64,000 nt of DNA. Origin: Agapetus fuscipes. Its lineage: Eukaryota > Arthropoda > Insecta > Trichoptera > Glossosomatidae. The translations under genes were made by a program, and so were the position numbers. Positions within the stretch are counted from its first letter, which is position 1. Each line of letters begins with the position of its first letter. The stretch is from NCBI GenBank assembly GCA_951799405.1, contig OX637342.1, forward strand, positions 2,108,001 to 2,172,000, read 5' to 3'. Below, piece by piece: positions 52,192 to 62,985 of this stretch. Under the pieces are notes generated by a model. The model worked only from the letters and a program-made list of their open reading frames with translations, ran no database searches and had not been told where the DNA came from.

Positions 52192-52670
52192 TTAAAAATC
52201 AGCATTGCAGATTAGCCGCCACTTCTTCCTGTCCTTGCATACTTCTTTCATTTCATCCAGAGTCATAACCTTTTTCATACAAGTCCTCCTTTTATTATGA
52301 CTCTGGATTTCCCATTCATTCGCTATTTCAGAGATTTGATCCTTCCATACTTTTCTCGGTCTTCCTCTACCACGACATCCATCTATTCTAGCAACATATA
52401 CTTTCTTCGTCAATCTTTCATCACTCATTCTCTCCAAATGCCCGAACCATCTTAACATACTTCTTTTAATCTTCACTTTCACACTTTCCCTTACACCACA
52501 TTCTTCTCTTACAAAATCATTCCTCACCCTGTCACTTCGTTTTTTCCCAATCATACTTCTTAGATAGTCCATTTCTACTGTATGGACTTTACTAATTTCC
52601 CTTTCACTCACCGTCCAGGCTTCACTTCCATACATCAAGGTTGGCACTAGTATACCACCGTGCACTATGA
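52192..52670 (-). pseudogene. LINE C-terminal domain, longest and open copy
   Basis: About 156 codons without a stop, within a 209-codon frame whose first 50 residues look unrelated. The reading starts HGGILVPTLMYGSEAW, then MDYLRSMIGKKRSDRVRND, MLRWFGHLERMSDERLTKKV, GCRGRGRPRKVWKDQISEI, NKRRTCMKKVMTLDEM, VCKDRKKWRLICNADF, stop. LMYGSEAW, RDRVRN-like, RWFGHLERM and GRGRPRKxW mark the region just after the RT thumb in insect LINEs. The RT core itself is missing, so this is a 5'-truncated copy. Its open frame suggests recent insertion. Confidence 0.8.
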
Positions 52671-52764
52671 ATAGGTAAAATAATCTTTTGAGACAAAAAC
52701 AACTAGGCAGTAGAAGGAAAACCTTTTTCTTAATTGGAAACACTGTTTTATTTTCTCTTATTAT

Positions 52765-52996
52765 TCCTTGACTTGTTGTTGCTATGAGGTTGCTATGAGG
52801 CTGATCACTCGTAATGTACAAAAATTGTTTACTTTGTCAATGTCACTCCTGTTGCAGGGAAGGAAAAGTTCCTGGTTTAATGTTTATTTAAACTTTAGTT
52901 TTTTTTTTTAATTTTAAGAACACGTGTGGGCAAAGTGGGCATGCATTTAATAAGATTTTTTAAAGTGAATGTATAGTTATATAACTTAGATTACAG
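52765..52996 (+). repeat. LT repeat, diverged
   Basis: CCTTGACTTGTTGTTGC with a local duplication GCTATGAGGTTGCTATGAGG, then TTTACTTTGTCAATGTCAC, and ending ATAACTTAGATTACAG. Confidence 0.7.
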
Positions 52997-53487
52997 ATAT
53001 AACTAGATTCAAACTACTCTATTCTTTAAACTCTTACGGGAACATTCACACACAGCAAAACCATGGCTGGACTGCCGCCTAAAGTGAATTTTCCATAAAA
53101 AAACAATGACTCATGAATAGGCTATGGGTCAGTTATTTGTGAATAACACTGTTTATATGCTAGTTGTAACTAAGTTATTTTTTAATGTTGCTATATTCGT
53201 GTCGCATAGCAATTTCGAGTCGCAAAACTGAACAGGAAACGGGTTGTTAGCTCATGATGTGAAAATTTACCGCATTTCATGCCGGCAATTTGATGGATTT
53301 AAAAAAAATAATGATTGCACCAAAATCATGTGTACTTTTCTATTTAGTTTTTTTCTTTAACCTACATACAAGCGTATAAAGAAATTGTCAAAAATTTGAT
53401 GAAATAATGTCGTGTATTAAAGTTACAATAATTATGACTGATTTGTTGGTTTGGCATTTTAAAAAAAGAGTCTAATGATATAATATT
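52997..53487. other. No recognised feature
   Basis: Unassigned A+T-rich DNA. Confidence 0.5.
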
Positions 53488-53732
53488 TTCTAAGTTGCAA
53501 AGATATATAACATTTAAGATTCATATTCAATGTATTCCTATAAGCAGGCACGTATAAATTCGCGCTTACACATTCCGCATGTATATTTATAATATACAAG
53601 CTCAAATCTCAAATGAACATAAGCACTGCAACTCTTGCCGACCTTCCCTGAAACAGGGGTGACAGTGGAAAACTGAACCATTTTTTACAGTAGGTATGGG
53701 TGGTCAGCCGCATACCAACCTATCAGTCAAGG
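53488..53732 (-). repeat. LT repeat, full length
   Basis: TTTCTAAGTTGCAAAGATATA to CATACCAACCTATCAGTCAAGG. About 130 bp of A+T-rich DNA follow upstream of its head, the same size as the LINE 3' UTR gap at 52066-52191, before a MITE. Confidence 0.85.
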
Positions 53733-53866
53733 AATACAAGCAATTAATACATTCAAATATATAAAACAAATAAACTCTACACAATTAAACAGTAAAAAAT
53801 TAAAAAACTACAAAAACTATTTAAAAAAAAAATATATATACTTAAAATGTAGATATAAATACTAAC

Positions 53867-54092
53867 GAGGCTATTTATAGACATTTTAGTCGTCGGTTGA
53901 GCAAACGCTTTGACAAACTAATAATGCATTTGTATGAAGACCTGAAAATCCAAGATGACCGCAAGTGAACAGCTGATTTGTTTCCATACTAATATTACAA
54001 AATTCGGTAGGGAAAAATGACTTCCAGACCTGCCACCATTATTTGTCAAAGCGTGGGCTCAACCGACGAGTAAGATGCCTATGAATAGCCCT
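53867..54092. mobile_element. C-family MITE, copy 2
   Basis: GAGGCTATTTATAGACATTT and ATGCCTATGAATAGCCCT are the ends. TTTTAGTCGTCGGTTGAGC, ACGCTTTGACAAACTAATAA and GATGACCGCAAGTGAACAGC are shared with 22944-23188. Confidence 0.85.
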
Positions 54093-54571
54093 GATAGATA
54101 TGAAAGAGGTAAATATATTTCACCTTGAAACATCTCCAAAGCTTTTCGCATCAAAAATGGTCATAATCACACACCCTTATTCGGTCTTCCAGAATCTCTC
54201 AGCCTGGTTGATATGGGTAAAGAATGCCTGGCTCCGATTCCTACCCGGTCAATTGACAGACCCTCTCGCATTTCACCAACAATACACGGGTTTTTTTCTT
54301 ACGTCGGCTTGCTTCTGAAGTGGGTAGTCCCTTTGCTTCTGTCGGACAAATGGTAACAATAAAAATGTACATCTCAAAATTCACAAATTTTGCGCCATAT
54401 TAGAGTGTGTCGTATTGTTGCGCGCTTCAATGGAAGTATCAAATTACACAGGTATAATATGAAATTTTGGAAAAATTTACACAATATTATTGATATTTTT
54501 GGATTCAAGAGGGTCGAAATTCTGAAACAGAAGCCGTTGAAAAAAACATTTTTTTTTATTTCCACAGTCTT
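54093..54571. other. No recognised feature
   Basis: Short frames without motif. Confidence 0.5.
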
Positions 54572-55073
54572 CCTTGTCTTATACGTTGGTGTGAGGCTGA
54601 CCACGCATACAGTAAAAAAAATCACTTTGCCAATGTCACCTCTGTTTCAGAGAAGGTTGGCAAGAGTTGCAGTGCTGATGTTTATTTGAGATTTGGGCTT
54701 GTTTATTGTAGGTCTACATGCGGCATGTCACTGCCTTAGTTATTGTTTGCCGTATAGACCATTCAGCTAATTTTACATGAGCAATGTTTGCATGTGTACC
54801 TACTGGACCAATGTGTCTAATGAAAACAGGAAATCGATTTAAAAAAGATTTAAAACAACTCTCAGCATTATCGAATTTTACGTTTTTTCTTAGCTCAGAT
54901 TGTGTAGAATTTTATTCTTAAAACAACTGCATTAAAAAGTCACGTTTGACAGAATTGGTCTATACGGCAAACAAGAACTGGGGGAGCGATGTGTAAGCGC
55001 GAAATAATCCGTTTCTAGAAATGCATTTAATATGAATTTTAAATATTAACATATCTTTGCAACTTAGATTCTT
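54572..55073 (+). repeat. LT repeat interrupted by a MITE
   Basis: Left part CCTTGTCTTATACGTTGG to CATGCGGCATGT (54728). Right part ATGTGTAAGCGCGAAATAATC (from 54989) to TTGCAACTTAGATTCTTGACAG. The tail is TTCTTGACAGA twice. Confidence 0.87.
54729..54988. mobile_element. M-family MITE inserted in an LT repeat, perfect target duplication
   Basis: Ends CACTGCCTTAGTTATTG and CAAGAACTGGGGGAGCG. ATGT at 54725-54728 and 54989-54992. Removing the element and one ATGT restores the GCGGCATGTGTAAGCGCG of other LT copies. This is an exact empty-site comparison for the family. Confidence 0.92.
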
Positions 55074-55076
55074 GAC

Positions 55077-55639
55077 AGATTCTTGACAGATTATACACAG
55101 GCTAATGAAAATACTTTTTTCTTTGTTTCAGGTAAAATTATGAACATTTTTGTGAAGAATTCTATGGAAGTACACTATTTGGAATCAAGCTAATTTCATT
55201 TTAATTTTCATTTCATGTGGTCTACCAAATTGTATAGTTCTTCACTACCCTTTATTGTTTTAGTTCTTAGGTCACATTGCATTATAGGTCTCAAAATGAC
55301 CTTAAAAGTTTTCGATACAAAAACAATGGAAAGTTAAAAAAATAAAAAAACAAGAAATATATTGAGACATTGAAGATCACGGGTGTCTTCGTTCCGGGAG
55401 CTTTAAACAAAGTTACAGATAAGACATAATATAGCAAGATGTTCTGATTCTCATAATGTGAAAATATATGAAATTTCTCATAAATGAGAAAAAAAAATTA
55501 TGAGTTAACTCAAAATGGCATATGCCCAAAAATATTTTAACTTAAAATTCATCGAAATAGTGTCATTCAAACATAAAAAAATATCACATTGTTAAAAAAT
55601 ACAAACTTTGAAATTCTTGAATTAATTTCTTTGAGGTTA
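55077..55639. other. No recognised feature
   Basis: A+T-rich. Short similarity to 26015-26120 (GCTAATGAAAATACTTTTTTC, TTTGTTTCAGGTAAA, GAAGAATTC) shows that the DNA downstream of two LT copies is itself repeated. Confidence 0.45.
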
Positions 55640-55983
55640 TCAACAAAAGTGTTTTTTTCCCACTTCTTTCCAAAAAACACCGTTTGAATAAAATATCGCG
55701 GGTAATAAATTCAACCTAACAGATTTCCTGCCACCAAAATCGATGTCCTCTTTCTTTGACTGTAAAAATATTTTAATTCCATTCGTCAGCCAAGGGGTTT
55801 TAAGATATTTTTTACGGATGGCATTTTTTGTCCTCTCCTTGGCCATTGATAGTCTGTAACCGAGGGAGGGGACATCTCATTGTGTCGCTGACATTCAGAA
55901 ATTTTGTCCCCCGTATAAATGCTATTGTGAGATTTTAGTGGAAGGTGGGACCCTTTGCCATACAAGCCAAAGGCTCCAGACAT
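55640..55983 (-). pseudogene. Possible LINE linker fragment
   Basis: Minus-strand KKYLKTPWLTNGIKIFLQSK resembles the KPWxTxGIxxSIxxK segment between endonuclease and RT in several LINEs. Other parts are not recognisable. Confidence 0.3.
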
Positions 55984-56929
55984 CTGCCAAATGCAGGATT
56001 TTCACTTCGCAGTTGATTTTGTAAAAAAAAACATCGTGAAATGACAAACCTATGTTTTTCTTCTTCATAATAAACAAAATTGTCTTTCTCTTTCCGTGCA
56101 GTTGTAAACCGTTTCGATTCTGAATTTATTTGCTACATACGCACCGCCAGAACGGAATACTTTTTTGAGGTTATTTTTTTACACATAATTGATTTTCTAC
56201 CTTAATTACTTGATGAAAATTCAAAATTTATGAAAAAGTATATTCATTAGTTATCCAGGAACACAAATCACAAACTTTCAACACATGTTTTCACTTGTTG
56301 TTTTATATAAAAACAAGTAAATCACAACAATACTACTTAAAAAATATATTATATGCACATTCCATAACTAGATTTTATATCCATTAGGTTTTAAACAATT
56401 TTTTTACTCACTTAAAAACTCGTCACTATAGAGAAAAATGTATTAGTTATTTTACAAAAAAACAAAAAACGTAAGCTGTTATATCTATCTGAATAAAGTA
56501 TACTTTCCTGGATTTTGTTTGTAAACGTTGGTACACACGCGCGGGACGAGAGATCGATCTGTTCTGACGAAATATTTGAAAAAGAATATTTTCAAAATAT
56601 GTATAATATGAGATTTTATTAGTGTAGGTACCTATAATGTAAGCAACAAAAAAGTTTGAAAAATTTGAACACCGATGTCAGGGAAAGCTTTAAACTTCGA
56701 TGACATGTATAGATGCCAGCCGCACTGTATGCAAGTTACGTCATGATAGGTCAAAAAAGTGTAATTAAATTCAAAAATATTTTTTCAATTATTAATTAAT
56801 TGCCAAATGATTGAGAATTTTGTTAACATAACTAAAGTAACCTAAAGCATTATTTTAGAAAACCCATCGAGTTGCAATAAAATATATCTGAGCTATCCAA
56901 TTGAAGTTAATAGAAGCCCACTAGCATCA
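55984..56929. other. No recognised feature
   Basis: A+T-rich, no frame of interest. Confidence 0.5.
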
Positions 56930-57066
56930 CGTGTAAGTTCCTGCATTAGTAAATCCAAACCTCAAATAAACATAACTTCTACATTTCTAGCAGACCGTCC
57001 CTGAAAAATGAGTGACATAGGTAAAAGGAAACCAATTTTTACAGAAAAAATGTGACATGGCACAGC
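56930..57066 (-). repeat. LT repeat, strongly diverged
   Basis: CACGTGTAAGTTCCTGCATTAG, AAACCTCAAATAAACATAAC and CAGACCGTCCCTGAAAAATG. Confidence 0.5.
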
Positions 57067-57934
57067 CGTGTTGTAAGGGAAAAAGTCAATTAAAATTTCT
57101 TATTGATTACTAATGATCGCAGTCTCATATACAAGTGTGACGTTTAGAAGAAGTTTTAAATTCAAATTTAGTTAATCCATTGATGGTCTGGCCGAAATGT
57201 TCAAAAATTTGCTGATGGATAAACGTCGTAAATCTGTTTGCAATTAATAATAAAATATGCACCAGCAAACCCGGTTGGATGACGTAGCAATTCATTTATT
57301 TATTTGTACCAACCTCATGGCGTTTTAGTAATATACAAATCAAATAATTTATGCAATTTTCATGCGCTTGTTGTTCACAGAAAGAAATACATTTTTTTAT
57401 TTTTCTAAATCAACAAGACTTTATTTCTTGGCGTCCAGCCAGCAAGAAAGTAAAAATCATTGCTTCGCATTCAGATCGATGTTACGAACTCAAAACCATT
57501 TCCATTTCCAGGTTTCGAGTGTAATTTTATACGTGTGTCAACAAAAACCAGCGCGACCCGCTCTCTCGCATGGGCAGGACAAACACTACTTAAAAATTAT
57601 GTCAACATGAGGCGCTTTTTTGCTCCGATCATCATAATATCCACCATCATTATATGTTTTTTTCGGTCCATGGATTGAAATTTCTATCCGTGAGCTTATT
57701 ACACAGATGAAATACGGTTTGAATGGACAAACAATGTTAATGGTTTTACTATGTAATTTTGGGAATACTTACCCGATTGATGTCGCATGAGGTTTTGTTC
57801 ATTTAAAGTAATTATATAGATTGAACCACAAAAAAATGGTTTTGATCCGAAAGGGTTGACATATTTTATCGAGGAACAAATACTTTTTCCAACAGATATA
57901 AACCTCAAGCTTATAAGCTTACATACATAGAACA
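57067..57934. other. No recognised feature
   Basis: Frames of 82 and 72 codons at 57362-57678 overlap in different frames and show no motif. Confidence 0.45.
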
Positions 57935-58255
57935 TACTAGAAGACCTTCTTGTGCTGCGCACGATTATGGCATTCTAGACCCTAAGGGTGGTTAGTAAGA
58001 TTGCTTGACATTTCATCTCTTTATGGATTTTGCAAATGATTTGATTAATTTCGATGCTTACTTTATAAAAAAATATTTAAAACAACAAAAGTAGAGTTAA
58101 CAAAACGATTGTCCTTGGATCGGTTCATAGTGAATACCACAGATAAATACTATAAGACTTTGTCTGTGCTGCGAACGATTATGTAACTAGGTCCTACGGG
58201 TGGTTAATGCATAGTGTTATTTGACGGCAATCTCTTCTTATTAACTGGATTTCGT
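57935..58255. repeat. Two-unit tandem duplication, about 215 bp apart
   Basis: AGAAGACCTTCTTGTGCTGCG, CACGATTATGGCATTCTAGAC and AGGGTGGTTAGTAAG at 57940 recur as ATAAGACTTTGTCTGTGCTGC, GAACGATTATGTAACTAGG and CGGGTGGTTAATGC at 58151. Confidence 0.6.
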
Positions 58256-59039
58256 TCATTTATTTTTCGAAATTTTACCTTAAATTCCTTATAATTTTAT
58301 TTCAATTCTGCATGTAATTTAATTTTTTAAATGCTTATGGCGTCCCAAAAAAAAAATTACGTTTAAAAATAACTCTCTTTTTACAACATTTTTATTGAAT
58401 TCTCCATTTTGTTTTAATAATAAAACAGTTTCAGTTTTTTTAATTAAAAAATATGTTTTTATGTGAACGCCATCAACTTTATACATTATTTACGTCGTGC
58501 GAAAGCAGCGGTAATAGTCTGAAAAAAAAAAACGCCATTGTCTCTCTCATTTAGTGGCGCCTTTGAAATTCTCTGATATCAACCCAGAAGTGGGGTACAT
58601 TTATTTTTTTAAGTACCCCGCTAACTTTTATTACGGCCCAAATGAATAACTTTTAATTGGGCCCCCGGGCTTTGTGTTTTTCCCTCCTTTTTTCGCGTTA
58701 AATATTTTCAAAGTTTTACTCCTACCAGTCTTTTGCGAGCGCGGCGCAATATGAAATAATGCTCCTAGGCGTGCATCAAAATGGCGAAAAAATAATGTTA
58801 TTTTTTGTGGTCTTAATTTTTTTTAGTAAAAATGGATGACATAAAAAAAATCTCTTATTTTTTCCAAGTATATTCCAAGTATAAAAATGATTCGTAAATA
58901 ATTTTATATTTATTTTGATGAAATCGTTCAATGAGGTTATTCAAGAAGTATTTAAAAATATTTATTGCTGAGAATTTCAATCAAATAAATATTGTGGAAA
59001 AAAATCAAGTGTGCTTAAAAAATGCATTGTTAATAACGC
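58256..59039. other. No gene recognised
   Basis: Interspersed A and T runs. Includes a locally G+C-richer point near 58660-58750. Confidence 0.45.
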
Positions 59040-59530
59040 ACAATGGATATTTACACACCAGTAAAAATTCTTGTTAAATATCAATTAAGATCAGACGATT
59101 TATATCGCACTTTCATAAATTGTATAAAAAACATACAATGCACCCAACTGCATTTAAACTTCAAGCAAATAACAAATTTATGCAGTTGGTTTTTAAGAGC
59201 TATTATCAATTAACTTTGTCATTATTTTGGATCTTTTGTTTCCAACTCACGCTATTTTTATGCAGTTAAAAATTCACACATAAAATGAAGCCAACTGCAT
59301 TGCAGCTTTGAAGGAATAATACACTTATGCATGAAGTAAAAAAGGCTATTATCGTTTAACTTTAATAAATATTTTGGGTCTTTTGTTCAAAACCTGTAAT
59401 GTTTTTATTCCTTTTAAAAATTAACCCAAATGAAATTAAACATCAAAGAAAAAAGACACCTATGCTGCCTAATAATTAAGGCTATACTCATATAACTTAA
59501 CAATCCATTTGGATCCTTTGTAACAAACAT
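59040..59530. repeat. Degenerate tandem array, period about 140 bp
   Basis: GCTATTATCAATTAACTTTG, GGCTATTATCGTTTAACTTT and GGCTATACTCATATAACTTA occur at about 59200, 59344 and 59480. Each is followed by TTTTGGATCTTTTGT, TTTTGGGTCTTTTGT or TTTGGATCCTTTGT. The linker motif CCAACTGCAT...TTATGC also repeats. At least three units and a partial one. Confidence 0.7.
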
Positions 59531-59797
59531 GAGGGCAATGAGCTCTCATTTTTAACCCTCTCCCTTACTAACCGATAATTACTAGGGCTGTCCCATATAA
59601 GCGTTCCTACCCGCACGGAGCTTTTAATTTTAATTACATTATTTAATCAAACACTAGGATAAAAAGTGTGGAGTTCTAGTTATATTTAACAGACAATGTA
59701 CACATTCTCACATTCATTGCTTACATTTTTAAACATTGTATGTATCTTTTTACATTGAACTTTTAATATCATAGCAATATGGTGGTATTATTACAAT
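59531..59797. other. No recognised feature
   Basis: Unassigned. Confidence 0.5.
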
Positions 59798-59933
59798 TTT
59801 GAGGTTTGGATTTTATTTGTAAGTACACAATCAGCATTTGTAAGCGCGAACTACACGTGTTTGTTTGTGGGTATACATCTGAGAGCTTTGAATGAATATA
59901 TTCTTGCAACTTATATTATTATTATTATTATTA
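59798..59933 (+). repeat. LT repeat, 3' half with ATT expansion
   Basis: TTTGAGGTTTGGATTTTATTTG to TTGCAACTTATATTATTATT. The tail is now an ATT microsatellite. Confidence 0.8.
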
Positions 59934-60189
59934 CGAAAGTTTGTAATGCATTTTAAAGAAATTGTGAAATAAAATAAGGGTAGATTTTTATATATAATGC
60001 AATATTTCTTCAAATGGATAAATTGAAGAATTTCATTTTTTATGTAACAATCAAACAAGGTTGATGGCAAATTGGATTAAACAAGTTATATTAAATTACA
60101 GAAAAGCAATTGAAAGAATGTGTGGGATTTTTTTTTAAATATTGCAAATAATTTTTGAGGGTTACAAAATTCACTTTCATAAAAGTATA

Positions 60190-60300
60190 CTGTAACTGTA
60201 ACTCTGTCACCATTCCGCTAGGGGTGGCCAGAGCCTCTGCAGAGTTGCCTCCATTTTTTCCTATCCTGATATATCTCTTTCAATTCCTTCATATCCATCA
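60190..60300 (-). pseudogene. LINE C-terminal relic with TACAG-type tail
   Basis: Minus-strand VMDMKELKEIYQDRKKWRQL, then CRGSGHP, stop, followed by CGGAATGGTGACAGAG and TTACAGTTACAGTATAC. Same closing block as 3765. Confidence 0.65.
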
Positions 60301-61013
60301 CATGTAGTAGAATAATAGAGAAGTGTTGTACCCTTTATAAAAAATAAACCGCATATTTTTCTGCATGGTTTCCCCTCGCATTGCGATTCAAAAATATTTT
60401 ATTTAATAAATAAAATTATTCAAATGAACCCTTTTTGGCCAACCAACCCTACAATTGAAAAAAAATGTATTATTAAACATTTAAATTAATTCATAGTGTT
60501 ATTCAGAATGAGTTTTACAATGTACACTTAAGTATTCGCGTGAAGCTCGGAAAGTTACTGCACCTCTAGATAGGGATTTGATGTTTTTGTGTCATTGATT
60601 GGTCTATTTAAATATGAGAATGAAATTCAAATCAAAATATTATGTAATAAGGTTCCACGTCAATTCATGTCAATTAGTAACTCTAAAAAAATCACGATTT
60701 AAAAACTGGTTTAGACACTGTGAGTTGGTTTTTGAAATATAAAAAAGGCAGAATTTTTGTAAGATAAACGGCAGTTTATATGAAAATGTATGGCGGAGAC
60801 GAGAACGTCATGTAAGTTTTATGAAAAAGTAACTCCATTGATTCTGAAATAAAAATGATACAAATATTTTTTATCTTCTTCCTTACTTATCTCATGATTT
60901 TTTTTAAATAAACCATTTCCAATTATCAAGCTTTTTAGAATACCCTAGACTGCAATACTACTAGAATTTTAACCTCTCTATCTTCCCTGTATGATAAAAT
61001 GAAGTGGGAGATA
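60301..61013. other. No recognised feature
   Basis: A+T-rich. Confidence 0.5.
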
Positions 61014-61104
61014 ATTTTTTTAGGGACTCCTGTGTGGGAGGCTCCCCAATTCTTGAGAGTCTTGGGGGTCTATGTCACCCTGGAAGGGTGCCGCAGAGGT
61101 GTTG
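61014..61104 (-). repeat. SINE S2, 3' end
   Basis: TTTTTTTAGGGACTCCTGTG, GGGAGGCTCCCCAATTC and GTGCCGCAGAGGTG match 32717-32812. Confidence 0.65.
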
Positions 61105-61553
61105 TTAGAAAGTAGTGTGACACTGCAGAATCTAATTAAGGAACCTTTTCTACGATCTTCACTGACGTTCTATAAAAACGAAACTAAAAGAAGAAAAGCG
61201 AGATTGACTTTAAATTTAGTAAGAGCTTAGTCTACGGTTGACTTTGAATACCAGTAATATTTCATGACGTCATCATGAGGGTTGGTTTATTGTGCATAGT
61301 ATTGAAAAATGGATCGCCATGCGATAAGGTTTTATTCATAATTTTTTTGATGCATATCACTTTGAACTCAACAACGGACTGAGGTAATTTTTAATGCAGG
61401 AGTCCGGTTTAGTAGAATATAAAATTAAATCGACCAACCCTTAGGATCTCCAGTTTTTTCCATTTTTATATGAGGGTTTGTTGTATACAAATTGAATTTC
61501 GACAGAAAATATTTTTTCTCATTCGTAAAAATGTAGATTTTTTTTCAAACATT
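61105..61553. other. No recognised feature
   Basis: Unassigned DNA. Confidence 0.5.
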
Positions 61554-61809
61554 CCTTGACTTATAGGTTGGTATGAGGCTGACCTCCCATACTGTAAAAA
61601 ATGGTTCACTTTGCCAATGTCACCCCTGTTTCAGGGAATGTCGGCAAGAAATGCAGGGCTTATGTTCATTTGAGGTTTGGATTTTATTTGTAAGTACACA
61701 ATTAGCATTTTTAAGCGCGAACTACACGTGTTTGTTTGTGGGCATACATCTGAGAGCTTTGAATGAATATATCCTTGCAACTTAGATTATAGATTATAGA
61801 TAGATAGAT
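61554..61809 (+). repeat. LT repeat, full length, reference copy
   Basis: CCTTGACTTATAGGTTGGTATG, TACTGTAAAAAATGGTTCAC, CCCCTGTTTCAGGGAATG, TTTGTAAGTACACAATTAGC, AAGCGCGAACTACACGTG and GAATGAATATATCCTTGC, ending TTAGATTATAGATTATAG and TAGA repeats. The match to 51823 is nearly base for base, which implies recent copying. Confidence 0.9.
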
Positions 61810-62754
61810 TGAATTCAATCTCATACCAAGCCATCAGTCTAGCACTGAAGGTTGTTGTACAAAAATTATATGGCCTGACTCTTTTGACGTCATAATGCGT
61901 AAGTACCTAGGGCAGAAGCGAAGTTTTGGCCAAAAATGAGATATGAATGCCATCTCACTTGAAAATTTCCGCTCTTTCTAATGCGGTAACTCCCATAGCT
62001 GCACGATGACTTTTTTGTTGTTTATGCCCAAGCAAACAACTGCGTTTTCGAAGTATGGTTTTGGCGTAACCGGCAAGATGTTGACCTTTCATGTTCTAAG
62101 GGCGCTTGTGACATAATATAATAAATCGTAAACCACATTAATAGGGATACCAATAACTGCCTTTTTTTTATTTCAAAACTGTTTTAATTTCAACGATATG
62201 ATAAAAAAAAAACCTAATCTGAAACCTCAAGCTTCTGTGATCTAAAACTTTAAACTGCTCTCCGGAACAATTTAGATTCTGTCGCTTTTCCTCTATTGCC
62301 TTTTAACCGGTGATATATTTTTTTTCTCATACATATTTTTTCCTGTTAATGTAACACAAACAAGTCAGATGTTCTGGTAATGGAGCTTGCTCCCGTTAAG
62401 AGTAAGCCTACGCTGTGTTGATGATAATTCTCAGGCATAGAAGCCGCCCCGGTCCGAGAGGAATCCTAATGCAAATTGTGGTACAGCATAATAAAAGTAA
62501 TTTACAATGCTCTGTTCAGTGGGCGATGCTTCCAGTACCTATAGGCGAACCGGGAACACAAGCCGTAGAAAACGGAGTTGTACGACTAAAGACTGCAAAT
62601 ACAGCAATTTTTTTGGAAACATGAGATACCTAATAAGAATGGTGGAAAAATGGTACAAAAGATCATTCAATTTTCAAAAAACTATTAATATATTGTTGCG
62701 AATTTGAAATTGCGTTGTGGCTGTGTGAGTCTATGAATTAGCTATATGTAGGTA
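61810..62754. other. No gene recognised
   Basis: 62400-62640 has two overlapping short frames (69 and 66 codons) with higher G+C, no motif. Confidence 0.4.
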
Positions 62755-62985
62755 TTTAAATAATTGGATGTGTTCGAGATTGTGTGAGTATTTACTCAAA
62801 TTATCTAAGTATAATGTTCTAGCAAAATCTCGCATGTGCAAGTTCTTGATGATTCGAGAATAACTCTTATTATCACTTATAAATAAATACCGAGGTGCTC
62901 CGTAGCCTGGCTTGTGTCTAAGTTGTTAAACTATACAGTACAAAAGCAACTCTGTAACTCTGCAATCAAATGTAACCTATGTATT
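62755..62985 (+). repeat. Possible LTR-like fragment
   Basis: GTGAGTATTTACTCAAATTA, AATCTCGCATGTGCAAG, GAGAATAACTCTTA and ACTTATAAATAAATACCGAGG, then GTGCTCCGTAGCCTGG. Shares order with 5410-5620. The TATAAATA box is promoter-like. Confidence 0.35.
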
